From positions 1 to 64,000 of the forward strand of contig SWBL01000087.1 in assembly GCA_024195585.1 (NCBI GenBank): DNA of 64,000 nt, read 5' to 3'. Positions 52,438 to 64,000 of this stretch are shown here, one piece after another; positions within the stretch are counted from its first letter, which is position 1; every line of letters starts with the position of its first letter. Source of the stretch: Aureobasidium sp. EXF-3400 (taxonomy: Eukaryota > Ascomycota > Dothideomycetes > Dothideales > Saccotheciaceae). A program made the translations under genes and the position numbers. A model generated the notes under the pieces. The model worked only from the letters and a program-made list of their open reading frames with translations. It made no database searches and had not been told where the DNA came from.

Positions 52438-55400
52438 TTACCAGATATCATCCGATGCTTGGTTGCCCTTGACCTTCTCCCAAGTCGAGGATATCTTTGT
52501 GGTCACTGTGGGACGCTCTGGAGCAACGGTTGCGTTTACCGAATCCTGTGGCTCAGGTGATATTGGAGGTCGTTCTTCAGTCTCGTCGCCGTCACCATCA
52601 GTCGCCTGAGATGGGTTGGTACTTTCGACTAGTTTCCTCATTTGTGGCACAAGATCAGGGATTCTGAAGGGCTTGGTCACCACCGAGTCCATGCCAGCTT
52701 GCATCATGACTGTGATCTGCTCGCTCCTCGCGTTCGCTGTGACGGCAATAACCGGCACATGTCCATTGAACTCTTGAGTTTCCTGTCGAGCTCGAATCTC
52801 TCTTACGCAAGTAATGCCGTCCATGACCGGCATTTCTTGATCCATGAGTACTACGTCCAGAGGCGTCGAAGGGTTTGTTGAGGAGAACACGGAAGTCGCA
52901 ATGAAAGTGAGCGCTTCGAGTCCGTGGTTGGCGATGTGGACTACACAGCCTTGCTTTCGAAGCTGTTGAGCCATGACTCGTTGATTGATCAGGTTGTCTT
53001 CGACAACAAGCACATGCAACGGCCTATCAGATGTAGCAGGTTTTGGCGGTGATCGAGTATTTGTGGACGAACGTGCGCGTAGCGGAACTGATGGGCGAAT
53101 ATTCTTGACGCCGCTGAAGTCGTGAGGCTGCGGCATAGCTGTCGAGCCGGTGACGGGCGTGTTCCAGACGTGTTGTAAAGCGACCGGCGACTCTGGAGTA
53201 GAATTCGCTTCTTGAAGACATCTTCGAGCACGGACATAGAAAGCGAAGGTAGTTCCCTGCCCAAGACCGGAGCTACTGACACCGATCTGGCCGCCTTGTA
53301 GCTCGCACAGTTCTCTACTGATGAACAATCCTAGACCGCTTCCGCCATACTGTTTGTAAGTCTTAGGGCTGGCTTGAGAGAAGCGTTGGAACAGGAGGCT
53401 CATCTCCTCCTCACTAAGACCTCTCCCTGTATCTTGGACAGCAATCTGTAAATATATATCCTTGCCCTGACCCCATTCTGCGGACAGAGGTACCGAGTGC
53501 TCGTGTCGCGCATTACGAGGTTTAATGAAAGCTAGTTTGTGACGGGCTCCAGTTGGCCTTTCATGCGAGGCTCCGAGATATATGGTTAACCCGCGTCTCT
53601 CAGAGAACTGTGTGAATTTGATCGCGTTTGTGAGTAGGTTTATAATCACCTGAAGTAGGCGACTCGGGTCCAACATGGCATGACGAGAGTTCATGATGTC
53701 GTAGTAGCTCTGTTCGACCTCTAGTTTACCCATAACTGATGCTCTTGCGAGCTCAGCCTCATACATCTTGAGAACTTTTCCTATCAATTGTGGTGGCGAG
53801 ACCTTATCCGGGGTGATAACCAGAAGATTTGAGTCGAGCTTCGAGAGGCACAGGATGTCATCAACCTAATGATAACAAAAAATTAGCATGACTCCCTTTA
53901 TACAGATCTGAACCGTGCTACACATCCAGAAGAATGTTTTCTTCATAAACCGCATACTCTCTAAGTCGTGAGAACTCATCTCTCTCTCGAAAGTGCGATC
54001 TAGAAGGCATGTTGTCTGACAAGACCAGAACGACTTACGATGCATTTTTGATGTTGGGCGCATAGGATGATGGTCTGAGCTGCTTCAAGAACTCCGTCGA
54101 GCATTTCGGTGCCTTTCTTCTTCCGTGCTTCCTGGTCGTCAAGGCCTGTTATTATACCATCTGCTGATTGCAGAATCGCTGAAAGAGGATTCCGGAGCTC
54201 ATGAGAGACCATGTCAATAAAGTTTTCGGAAGCACGCTTTGTTTCCAGTGCTTCCTCGAGGCGACTAGACAAGAGAGTTTCCGTGTAATGCCTGAAGGAG
54301 GTTTCATGCAGCCAGGCATGAATACAGACTACGTCGCCATTCTCATCATATTCTGCTGCTGCATTGTTCATCAGCCACGTTGGCCCAGTGAGTTGACTAC
54401 CGGTGGCTTTGTCCACGGAGGTCCAGGGCCTCGTGACCCTGTATTCGACAGTCACTGAGGTCTTCTCTTTGGACAAGAGTGACTTCCAGGCTACCGCGAT
54501 ACCATTTATGTCATCGGGATGAACATGTTCTTGCCACGTTGCTTGAGAATCCCAGATTGCCGTCCAGTCGTACTCCCTTGGCATGCCAACTAGGTTGAGG
54601 TATTCGTCATTACAATAGACAGGTTTGCCGTTAGGATTTAAGGTACATATTCCGATCGGTGCTGACTCGGCCATACGAGTGAACTTTTCCTCGTTGCGTG
54701 CTGCTTTCAAAGTGCTTATCTTTAACTGCGCCGAGAGGTTGTCTTGAATCTCCTCAAACTTGGCTTGATTGAGAAGCGAGCTGGACTTTGTAAGCACATC
54801 ACGAAGATTGTGCGCAAACTGCAGAGAGTCTTCGTTAAACGGCCTTCGAGGATTGAGTCCAACTATGAAGAAGGCCAGAGCGCCACCACCGTTTACAGCA
54901 ATGGGCATCACGCAAACCGCTTCTACCGGATCCTCCCAACCTCGACCAGGTATTGCTGTTGCAAGATCGGGAGGCAATGTATTGTCACAACGACGCAGTA
55001 CCACTGTCTTTCTGCCAATGATAGAGCTTCGACAAGCTCTAGCCAGACCATAGACTGATTTCCTTTCCGTCAGATCGAATGTACTGGGTATGGCGGCATT
55101 GTTATGATTGATACCGAGCGAACCATGGAGTTGATAGTTCTTCAAAGAGTTCGCCCAAGAACTTGAAGCTGACGAGATGCTGTCATCGTCGTTGGAGTAA
55201 ATCAGTGCGAAGGGGACGTCCTCTGGGTACGCCTCGAGTGAGGTCAGACATTGAGTCCAGATCTCTGATATGGTTGTGCTGGTGGAGACCCGCTCCTTCA
55301 GCTTCTCTACCACATTCGCTCTGCGTTCGTTGATGACAAGCGCACTCAACTCTACCAAAGAATGTATTGCTCCAAGAGCATAGCCATCTTCACCGATGAG

Positions 55401-56255
55401 TGGAAAGATAATGAAGTTCCAGTACGTTTCCTCGAGAACGCCATTCCTTTCTTGGAATGAAAGCTCTTTAGTTGATTTAATCGCTTTACCCTCCAGAAGT
55501 GCAGGTTGAAGCAGCGACGACATCTGTGGCCATGATTCTGCTTGAATTTCTGAGCAGCTCCTGCCCATAGCGTAAGGATGCTTTTCACCAATCAAGGAAG
55601 CACAAGCTGCGTTGTATATCATGATGAGCTCTTCACCCCATAGTACGATGCGTGGGTCGGGATTTGTGCATATACTAATGATAACAGAACTCAAGCGACC
55701 CGGCCATTTGTCAATAGGGCCTATCGGAGTTGAAGACCAGTCGAAGTTCTTGATGAACTGAACGTGAGGGGAGAGGCCTGGTACATCAAACTTCGTCCAG
55801 TCCAAGATCTTTGGCAATGATTCTGGTGGGGGTGGGGGTGAGAGAACATCCCATGACGGTGGCTTCCGCGTGCTCACACGACCATCGTACTGTGGTTTGT
55901 TACTCAGGCCAGATTGCTGGTTTGCATCTGTGAAGACTGTTTGGGCACAGTACACTATTAGCCATATGCCCCCAACCAGTGTGCTTGTCCACGCTCTTCC
56001 GGCAAATGTCCATGTCCTGCCATGCTCTTTCGGACTTTCGATCAACGTTTGCGACCAAGAGTCGAAAGCATCCGACTGTGCATGTTCGACTAAAAAGGTA
56101 TCGAGGGCGATATTCGTAAACACAATCTCTTGTTTGTGTTGTGATATGGTAAGCGTAGCCGATGGTCCAAGGACGAAAGTCGGGCGATCGTCGTTTCGTA
56201 AGAGCTCAAGGATGCCTACGTCGGCGAGCCTTGGGACGTGTGGAGGAGTTGACAT
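52438..56255 (-). CDS. Hybrid histidine kinase 2 (PAS-HisKA-HATPase-REC)
   Basis: Exons 56255-54039 and 53865-52438, with a 173-nt intron between codons; 1214 residues. The ATG at 56255 (MSTPPHVPRLADV) is the first in frame. A sensor opening like that of kinase 1 (FDWSSTPIGPIDKWPGRL, about 185-200) is followed by a GAF-like region and a PAS segment (about 535-650). H-box ENFIDMVSHELRNPLSA has His685; the N-box is INLLTNAIKF; then DTGRGL and GGSGLGLF. The receiver domain has VVEDN, Asp1081 in VLMDQEMPVMDG and a TKPF lysine. A Pro/Ser-rich tail closes the protein. It is the paralogue of kinase 1, but its H-box is uninterrupted. The intron near HQKCI lies 4 bases from the kinase 1 intron at HQKR. 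Confidence 0.93.
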
Positions 56256-56924
56256 TGACGTTGAAATTGAATGGTAGGACGAGTGGCAGTACCTCAACCT
56301 CTTGTCGCATCCCGCAGCATGAGACGCTCGCGAAGTTGCAGCAGGACCTGCATGCAGAAGGCAGAGTCTTTGCGCATGGAACGACAGACCCAAATGCGAT
56401 TTCCACGTGCAGTTTCTGAATCGAAATTGTCACTAGCCAGCGATGACGAGGTCTAGAAGCCATGCCGTTGAATTGAAATCGGCCTCGCCCTTCTTTCAGC
56501 ACTGCCGCCAGGGCGCTGCATCAAAAGAGGTTTAATGTCGCCGTTGCCATCGCAAGAAAAGCTTTCATGACATCACTCCCGAGCATTCCGAGCTTATCGG
56601 AAACGGCTCCTCCTCCTCGGAGCTATTTCTCGGCCAACCTTGAACATCCTCCTCGACCTGCAGCATGCAGGCAGCTGCATCTTACGGCTATCGATGCCGC
56701 CCAACAGTCAAGGATTATGTCGCATCATGCTAGGAGACTACGATGGCTTTGAAGCCATTTGTTTGACGACTGTCAAGCCGTAATATCTGCCAGAGCGACT
56801 GGCAGCATTGCATTGGACCATCAGTCCGAAGAAAGATGGCGAGATGGTTGATTACAGGATGTGTAGTACATACTCCAACACAACCACAATTTCCACATGA
56901 ACCAATACCAGCATAGCTGGCTCA
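56256..56924. other. Intergenic: kinase 2 promoter
   Basis: 669 bp up to tRNA-Asp. Open frames here lack coding features. Nothing else seen. Confidence 0.5.
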
Positions 56925-57014
56925 TCTTCATTGGTCTAGTGGTCATGATTTCCGCTTGTCAAGAGTAATATCTCGTCAAGCGCGGGAGACCAGGGTTCGA
57001 TTCCCTGATGGAGA
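56925..57014 (+). tRNA. tRNA-Asp (anticodon GTC) with a 17-nt intron
   Basis: 90 nt including intron. The acceptor arm TCTTCAT pairs with ATGGAGA. The anticodon stem TCCGC/GCGGG encloses TTGTCAA once 17 nt (about 56962-56978) are removed one base 3' of the anticodon, the canonical eukaryotic position. T arm CAGGG TTCGATT CCCTG. Confidence 0.93.
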
Positions 57015-57158
57015 GCTTCACTTTTGCCCGTCGTTCGTTACTTCGAGGCGTTATTCCTTTTTGCACTGTCGAAGACGTTCATTTAACGAGGTAAACAATG
57101 CTATGAGTGTTTTGTTGCCCATAGGTAAACCAAAACTTCCGTATCGCTAACATATTCC

Positions 57159-59020
57159 TTACACACTCAGTGTATAGTTGACAGCATTGCCAGGTATTCT
57201 CGGGTAGAACTCGAACGTGAAAATGACATCGTCACCCAAAGCTTGCGCAGCACTCACAGCAGCAGCTGTGATAATCAAACGGTTTGTTTCCCAATTCCAC
57301 TGGGAATTGTAGGTCTGTGTGCATACATTGATCAGAAATGTAATTCACAATATTCATAGCGAGACTTACAGTTCTAGCATTCTGCAGAGGTCCATAGTAT
57401 TTGGTAAAGTCATCGACCAGGTAGGTTCCGTTTGTCGTCACAGCTTTGACGGCTGCAGGCTTGTTGATGCCCTTCCATTGCACGGGTGTGGAGATGCTTG
57501 AGCCTTTCGCTGCTGCTGCGGAGCTTGAAGTGCTGCTTAGCATTGGCGTGTCCCAGAGTACGAGATTCAAGGTCAAATCAGCGCCGGTGGAGAAGCTGAG
57601 CGTGAGATTAGCGATTGAGCCTGGGCTGGTAGAAGGGGTGAAGTAGGTTCGCAGGAAAGAGGCTGAGAAGATGATGTTGTCACCGGCTACTGCGTAATCA
57701 GCACCTCTGGCCAGCGATGTACCGTTGAGTCCAGAGATCGAAATCAGTGTGGTGTTTGTAGGGAGGATGTACGGAAGTGTTTGAGAGGTCACGTCTTGAC
57801 CGACACGAACAAAGAGATTAGCACTGGTATATTGTGTTATCGCATTGGGGTCGGTGGTGCTATCAGGTAGGGCGTTGTCCTCGTCCGCAAGGGCAGTCAT
57901 GTAGATGTCGATAGCAGTCTGGTCGCGCCAGACGTGGTTTGCACGGTCCAAGAAGTCGGCGCCGTTGTCCCACAGCACAATGGTAGTGTTGTATTTTGAA
58001 GCCGTGCGAACAAAGAAGTCGAAGTATCTCCAGCGAGCTGCTGTCTCAGTTGCTACTGGCGATGCAGCCCACTCGCCGATGATTAGAGGCACATCGGTAA
58101 AGTTTTTGCGGATGTTGGCGATATCTGCTTCGAGCGCAGCCTTGTCCGCGTCTGACCCCCAGATCGTACTTCCCCATGCAGAGAATATGAACGGATACGG
58201 CGAATAGTAGTGATATTGAATTGCCCAGGGATTGCTGATGTTGGTTGGGCGGACAAAGTACTGTGAAGTCAAGTCGCTGTTTTCTTGGGGACCATTGAGA
58301 GTGACAACACGGTGGGGATTGAAGTCTCCAGCGTCAGCGATAGCCTTTAAAAACAAACCTTCAAGTTTTTTCAGTTCTGCTGCATGTGCTGCTGTGGTGC
58401 CTGGAGGTTCGTTGATGGGCTCGTAAGCCAACAAGCTTGACTTGCATGCTAGCTTGGTTCCGACCTGGAACCACAGTTTATAAAACTTGTCTTCAATCTG
58501 AGTGTAATTCGCATTCGCTTGGGTCACGTCGGCCCATGTCCAGGAGTCATGATGGACGTTGATGAGGACATACATGTCGCGCTCGAGCACCATGTCAACC
58601 ACATCAGATACTCTTTGCAGCCATGCTGGGTTGACTGTGTAGTCTGGAGCCTCGGTGTCAAAATGGTATGCCCATGTCACTGTGGTAGTCAGAGTATTGT
58701 CACTCGAGAGATGTCGCAAACCTCATCTCACCTGGTAGCCGAACGCCCTTGAATCCAGCCTTCTTCACGTCATCGAAGGTCGTAGGTACAACGGGCGGAT
58801 TGCCCCAGTCTCCTTCATCAGGAATGCCATCCAAAGTGTTGCCCAGATTCCATCCTGGGTTCATGCCATCCACCCAAGTCTGAGCCGAGATACGTGAGAA
58901 CGTGCCATTGCAAATGACTTTAGACCCTGTCGAGTTGGTGTATCGAGGCAAGTGTGATGTGCCTGATACGGTGCTAACGAGCGAAAGGGTCAAAAGACCA
59001 TCAGACAGATTGTAACGCAT
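57159..59020 (-). CDS. Secreted GH5 glycosidase with C-terminal X2-like module
   Basis: Exons 59020-58732, 58679-57370 and 57314-57159 give 584 residues; introns are 52 and 55 nt. The first splice restores GVRLPVTWAYHF. The ATG at 59020 gives a short signal-like peptide (MRYNLSDGLLTLSLVSTVSG); an in-frame ATG at 59080 would add a second hydrophobic stretch. GH5 motifs: NPGWNLGNTLD, VLINVHHDSW, acid/base Glu in YEPINEPPG, YHYYSPYPF and nucleophile Glu in IIGEWA. A beta-rich module (LPTNTTLISISGLNG, about 410-490) resembles CBM_X2, and a final domain ends in FEFYPRIPGN, similar to CBM46-type tails. Probably an endo-beta-glucanase on plant or fungal glucan; the exact substrate is not visible. 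Confidence 0.9.
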
Positions 59021-60092
59021 AGTTTCTATCGAGACAAGCGGTCGAGAAAAATATGAGACGACCGAGAACAAACAGAACATTGCGAGCGAAGTTGAACCTT
59101 CATATAATGTCCTACGAGCTTTGAGATCTTCCGTACGAGACCACAAAACTTACCTACTTAGCCGACATCTCAACAGCTATGATGTGGGTTGCAGCTTGGA
59201 ATCCAGGACTTGTCGCAAGTATACATGTGTGATGTACCTCGTTTACAGTCTCTGGGATATCGTGCGAAGACTGGACGGTCGTATAACGCGACATGCGATG
59301 AGAAACTCTTGAACTCATCATGCAGCCAAGCGCCAGACCATTGTGACAACAGGCGAGAGTCCGCATGAACTAGTAAATCTTAAGTAAAGATGGGCTAGAG
59401 AAGAGGAGGGACAAGAGCAGTTCAGAAAGTTGGATCTGAAACAAAAGTGTGGGGTTGTTGTCGCGAAACGGGAAATCTATTTACCGCAGTCAATCCTCAC
59501 CATGTTGATTTGTATACACAGGCCTATGATGATTGTGTTGTCTGTGTACCAAGTCTGTGAAGCAGGGTTTGGAAAGGTGACGAACTCGCCAACCACCGGG
59601 AGTAGAAAATGATCGTAAGCAAAAGGTCATTAACTCATCGTGCAATTCGGTTGTTGAAGCGAGCGAGTACGAATGGTAACAGCGAACACCGCTTTGCGTT
59701 GCATCCCGAGTTTCTTTTGAATCTTGTTAAGCATCGAGTAGACCTTTTTCTCTTTATCTTGTTCTGAGGCCACGAGAGGAACGTATACAACAAAATTTTT
59801 CCAAATAATAAACTATTTTGAAACTCTCGCTGGTGTGGCCACCCTGACAGCGGTTTGTCTGATTGAGATCCGATTAGATAAGCTCGGGTTGCGCGGCAAG
59901 GAGGCTCAGCCTCTTTCTGCCAACGCGGGCAGTTGCAGCATCATCTCAACCCCTGACAGGAGTGTTGCGCAATCTCCTTATCGCGAACGACGTGGTTCAT
60001 CCCTTTCATCGAATTCTGTAACACAAAACTTTCTTCTGACTTTTGACATTTCCGCGTCTCATCTTGAACCACCAAAGCCGAAGCTTTCCACA
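59021..60092. promoter_or_regulatory. Divergent intergenic region, GH5 / GDP-mannose transporter
   Basis: 1072 bp between divergent start codons; no gene recognised. The + strand frame from 59835 merely extends the transporter frame upstream of its first good ATG. Confidence 0.5.
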
Positions 60093-61301
60093 ATGGCTGC
60101 CAATCAGTCTTATGCGAAAGTCCCCAACGACGAAGATGAAGAGAATTACAACAATGCATCAGCCGTGGAGCCAAAGACGCCAAATGCTAGCTTGGCCAAC
60201 TCACCCATGGTTGCCATCCTGTCTTACTGCGGAAGCTCGATTTTGATGACTGTAACGAATAAATATGTTCTCGGCGGGCGAGACTTCAATTTGAACTTCT
60301 TCCTCCTCTGTGTTCAGGTGTGTTGTATCTACACAATGTCGACAGGTATAATGCTGATTCTCCCTAGAGTGTAATTTGTCTTGTCACAATTGAGAGCTGC
60401 AAACGTGGAGGTTTGATCACTTACCGCGAGTTCAACCTGGATCAAGCCAAGAAATGGTTCCCAATTTCTGCACTTTTGGTCGGCATGATCTATACAGGTT
60501 CCAAGGCACTTGCATATCTCACCATCCCGGTCTACACAATCTTCAAGAATTTGACCATCATCTGCATTGCTTACGGCGAAGTGCTCTGTTTCGGAGGCTC
60601 AGTGACACGCATGGCTCTGATATCGTTCGGCTTGATGGTATTGAGTTCAGGAGTTGCGGCATGGGCAGATGTGAAGACACCGGCTCAACCTACTGGAACT
60701 GCGAGTGACGGAGGCTTGCTTTCTATGTTCAATCCAGGCTATGTCTGGATGGCATTTAATTGTGTCTGCAACGCCGTCTTTGTTCTGGCTATGAAGGTCC
60801 GCATCAAGGTCACCAATTTCAAAGACTTCGACAGTAGGTCCCATCGCAGAGAAAACGAATCAACATTTACTGACCATGTTGATAGCCATGTATTACAACA
60901 ATCTTTTGAGTATTCCCATTCTTCTGGTGTTTTCGCTGCTGTTCGAGGACTGGTCTTCTGCCAACGTTGCTCTGAATTTCCCAGCTGACAATCGCTCATG
61001 GGTGATCAGTGCGATGATCATCTCTGGGTTGTCCTCGGTTTTCATCTCGTACACATCCGCTTGGTGCGTACGTGTCACTGGTTCGACAACGTACTCTATG
61101 GTTGGTGCTCTGAACAAGTTGCCCTTGGCAATCAGCGGTCTGTTGTTTTTCGGAAACCCCGTCACGCTGGGCGGATGTACTGCCATCGCCCTTGGATTCG
61201 TGAGCGGTCTGGTATATGCCTATGCGAAGATCAATGAGAAGAAGGCCAAGGAAGCGGATATCCTGCCGATGACCAAAATGCCGGCGACGAGAGAAGCTTG
61301 A
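60093..61301 (+). CDS. VRG4: Golgi GDP-mannose transporter
   Basis: Exons 60093-60317, 60368-60833 and 60886-61301 give 368 residues; introns are 50 and 52 nt. A charged cytosolic N-terminus precedes about ten membrane segments. Family motifs: [17 protein letters not shown], the [13 protein letters not shown] block (the first nucleotide-sugar motif) and [16 protein letters not shown], whose GALNK binds the GDP-mannose nucleotide. The protein brings GDP-mannose into the Golgi lumen for mannoprotein and glycolipid mannosylation, an essential function in fungi. The C-terminal Lys-rich end ([10 protein letters not shown]) is typical. The next gene on the same strand is PIS1. Confidence 0.96.
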
Positions 61302-61679
61302 GCTTGCTCACTCAAGAATATTATGGCCAGCAAAAAGTTTGTCTGTTTCGAGCACAAGACTCGAGTTGATGCACGCTGCTTAGCACTATTTCGGCGGAAA
61401 GACGAAACTTTGAATAATCAAAACACGAACTCTTGTCCAAACCCATACAAGCTACTACCCTTCATTTTCCTCATGCCTGACGAGTCTAGCGGCCTTTGTA
61501 GCGTAACCAGGACGGACTGGGCACAAATTGCACAAATACCAAGGCCCGAGATACCGTCTGTTACGGCCGAGTTGCATATGACGTCTTGGCTAGGCAACAA
61601 CAATTCGATCTCTCGGTTCTTGATTGTTGTCACCTTCTTCAGTTGACACTCGCAGCTGATCATCACTTGCAAGCTGGCA
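61302..61679. other. Intergenic between VRG4 and PIS1
   Basis: 378 bp: 3' flank and promoter; nothing recognised. Confidence 0.5.
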
Positions 61680-62656
61680 ATGGATCGTAATGCTTTACGA
61701 CAGAGAGTCGCTGACATGCAGACCGATACACCTGATCGCATAGCGCTCAACCTGCAGCCAAGACAAGCCGGTAATATACGAGAGAACATCTTTCTGTTCG
61801 TCCCGAACCTGATAGGTATGTCGGACACGAGGTAGAAGTCTCTTGATACTGAGCGTGGCTTTAGGCTATACACGGATCGTTCTCGCTGTGGTGTCTCTCT
61901 ACTTCATGCCAGTCCATCCTCGTCGTTGCAGCGCTATTTATGCAATCTCGTGTATCCTCGACGCACTAGATGGTTATGCAGCTCGAAGACTGAATCAAGG
62001 CACTAGATTCGGCGCTGTGCTTGATATGGTCACCGACCGATGCACAACTACTTGCCTGCTTGTGTTTCTAGCTACGGCAATGCCAAGATGGGCTATATCG
62101 TTCCAGCTACTTATCAGTCTTGATCTAGCGAGCCATTATGTACACATGTATGCTACGCTCAGTATGGGTGGGAGTGGTCAGAGTCACAAAAAGGTTGATC
62201 CTAGGAGAAGTTGGTTACTACACCTGTACTACTCGAATAAGGTAAGTGGTGACGATGGCACCATCGGTCATAAAAGTGGACTGACGTGACCAGGCTGTTC
62301 TTTTCACCCTCTGTTTGATGAATGAGCTGTTCTTCATTGCTTTGTACCTACTGGCCTTTACTGACCAAGATGCTCCGCTTGCGTCAACACAGGTGACGGC
62401 GATTACAAAAAATGCGCCTTGGTCGGCAGGAGCTATGGAGATTGCTCGGTAAGTAAAGAGTATCAGATTTCTATATAAATGTTGACATCTGCTTGCGCTC
62501 AGGGCGAACAAGATTCACAGTTCCATACCAGAAGCACTCATGTGGCTATCTGTGATACCAATGTCGATAAAGCAATACATCAACATACAGCAATTGGTTA
62601 TCGCAAGTCAATGGCTTGCAGAAGGCGATGCTGCAGAGCGTGCAAATCGACAATAA
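61680..62656 (+). CDS. PIS1: Phosphatidylinositol synthase
   Basis: Exons 61680-61815, 61865-62241, 62294-62448 and 62503-62656 give 273 residues; introns are 49, 52 and 54 nt. The CDP-alcohol phosphatidyltransferase signature is complete: DALDGYAARRLNQGTRFGAVLDMVTD (residues near 80-105) with the four catalytic Asp. Hydrophobic segments on both sides fit a multi-pass ER enzyme. It joins CDP-diacylglycerol and myo-inositol. The VDPRRSWLLHLYYSNK segment is typical of PI synthases rather than choline or ethanolamine transferases. It converges on FUR1, with 109 bp between stop codons. Confidence 0.94.
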
Positions 62657-62765
62657 CCATTCCGTGAGCTTGGGTCCTGCTGGCCGCAAGCTGAAGACGT
62701 ACTACCGATGCCACTTATCACGGAACTATAGTACGCAGGCGAAAATTCACACCGACTTCTGGATC

Positions 62766-63708
62766 TTATGTCGTGCCGTAGAAGCGATCTCCAAAGTCGC
62801 CTACCCCGGGTTCTAGTTGACTGCAATTCTATTAGATACCTTCGAAGCTGGACTTATTGGTACAACTTACCACTTCGCATTGAGCTTCTCATCAATTGCT
62901 GCTGTTACAAGGCGTAGCTTGGGATATCTACTGGAGACAATTTCTATCGCTTTCCGTGAAGTGATCAAGTTTGCGACTATGATCCTATCTTCAGGGACAC
63001 CTTTGCTGATGATAAGGTCGATAGCTGTGCAGATTGAGCCGCCTGTCGCAAGTATAGGTTCCAGAATTAAGACCGCTACTTATTGTGTCAGCTAGAAGAA
63101 CGTAGTCAAAATGAGACACTGCTTTACTACCTTGCTCAGCTAGGTCGGATGGAAACTTTGAATACAAAAGTGCTGGCAAGCACGTCTCTTCATCTCTCTG
63201 AATCAGAATCTTGCCAAAGCTCAATGGTCCACTGCAAGTGTGTTAGAGTCGCCAAGCGGGCAACCTATGGTGGACTTACCTGTATGCCTGTCGAAGTGGC
63301 TCTTCGAAACTCGCACCGGCACGCAGAATACTGACGCCGCATACTTTGGCGGTCTGTCGTACACCCGTGAATGCCGAAGTTGTTGGCGTGATACCCTCAT
63401 ACTCATCAACAGGCAAGAAATCGCATGCTTCAAACGTCAATTAGCAACGCATGAACATCCCGGCTACCACGGATTGATTCACCTTTAGCGATGATTTGAG
63501 TCGCTACACGCTGGAATGCTCTGGACAGGTCAGGTGTGGACGTTGTCTTGTCACGAATAATGGTGAGGTTGCTAAGCAGGTAGTTGCTGCTCGGCAGGAG
63601 GACAAGTTTGTCTGACTCCTGATCGTATGACTTATCATCTCTAGCATTGAATCTATAGACAAGTGATTTGTTGTCAACAGAAGAAGAGGTTGTGACAGTG
63701 ACGCTCAT
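62766..63708 (-). CDS. FUR1: Uracil phosphoribosyltransferase
   Basis: Exons 63708-63483, 63427-63280, 63231-63131, 63075-62871 and 62820-62766 give 244 residues; all four GT-AG introns are 48-55 nt and keep the frame. Motifs in order: LLSNLTIIRDKTTSTPDLSRAF, CGVSILRAGASFEEPLRQAY, GKILIQRDEET, the PRPP loop EPILATGGSICTAIDL, KGVPEDRI and the C-terminal GDFGDRFYGT that binds uracil. The enzyme makes UMP from uracil and PRPP (pyrimidine salvage, cytosol). Two acceptors are weaker than usual: TTTGAAG before exon 2 and AAGTAG before exon 4. The protein motifs leave little doubt about the model. Confidence 0.93.
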
Positions 63709-64000
63709 ATTGGTGTTGAGTTAGGTGAAGCTTGTAAGGGGCAGATTTCTGATGCAAGTCGTAGGACAAAATCAAAAGCATCTCGGACATGCAAAGCAGG
63801 AGTACTTTAAACCTCTCCCAGCATGATCAACCTGGAGGTATGTAGAGCCGCATTCCAGGCGTCATTGCATTGTCGCAGTCAAAGATAGAGAGTGAATGAG
63901 GAGTATCTGGTGTTGTATGCGGCTTTGGGCTGAAGTTCCGCAAAGAAGCCGCAGGACGGTCGGCTGGGCGGCCATCTCCCCCGCAGTTTGACCCCCTCAC
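63709..64000. promoter_or_regulatory. FUR1 upstream region, cut by the window end
   Basis: 292 bp of promoter sequence for the minus-strand gene; no element assigned. Confidence 0.45.

Noticed and set aside
63043..63079. A 37-nt GT-AG intron in FUR1
   Set aside because: It would remove the PRPP-binding EPILATGGS coding sequence. The intron 63130-63076 instead keeps that motif in frame.

Overview
The window is nuclear DNA of a filamentous ascomycete (Pezizomycotina). The evidence is short GT-AG introns, mostly 48-68 nt, in nearly every gene; a U2AF small subunit; two fungal-type hybrid histidine kinases; a Zn2Cys6 regulator; a secreted Ser-rich GH128 protein; a choline sulfatase; and a tRNA-Asp with a 17-nt intron at the canonical position. 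A dothideomycete is plausible but cannot be proven from the sequence. I see no rRNA, CRISPR array or recognisable transposase.

Layout. 0-20 kb is a dense block of conserved genes: RPL23; an NBP2-like SH3 adaptor; an ERCC6L2-like SNF2 ATPase divergent from exosome subunit RRP41; hybrid histidine kinase 1; an ING-family PHD protein divergent from a HOS2-type histone deacetylase; and a Zn2Cys6 regulator. A tRNA-Val(AAC) follows. 20.4-30 kb is an accessory island. It holds decayed tandem repeats with units of about 120, 84 and 200 bp, a repeat-protein pseudogene carrying a frameshift and a nonsense codon, and four unrecognised genes, two of them interrupted. 30-46 kb is ordinary again: a secreted GH128 protein, U2AF, a small membrane protein, a BTB/coiled-coil/zinc protein, a PLP enzyme of Cys/Met metabolism next to a choline sulfatase, and peptidyl-tRNA hydrolase 2. 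46-50 kb holds small unrecognised genes, including a tandem pair of paralogues with the same intron position. 51-64 kb carries a metallophosphoesterase, hybrid histidine kinase 2, tRNA-Asp, a secreted GH5 enzyme, a GDP-mannose transporter, phosphatidylinositol synthase and a five-exon uracil phosphoribosyltransferase.

How the genes may work together (inference). The two kinases are paralogues and presumably feed the phosphorelay into stress MAPK signalling, where NBP2-type adaptors also act. The ING and HOS2 genes share a 253-bp promoter region and act on histone acetylation in opposite directions. The PLP enzyme and choline sulfatase form a sulfur-acquisition pair. The GH128, GH5 and GDP-mannose transporter genes concern glucan and mannan in the cell wall or environment.

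The most unusual single feature is a 4-nt micro-exon in hybrid kinase 1. It completes the codon of the catalytic histidine of the H-box. Exon models were built by hand from splice signals and frame consistency; no searches were run.
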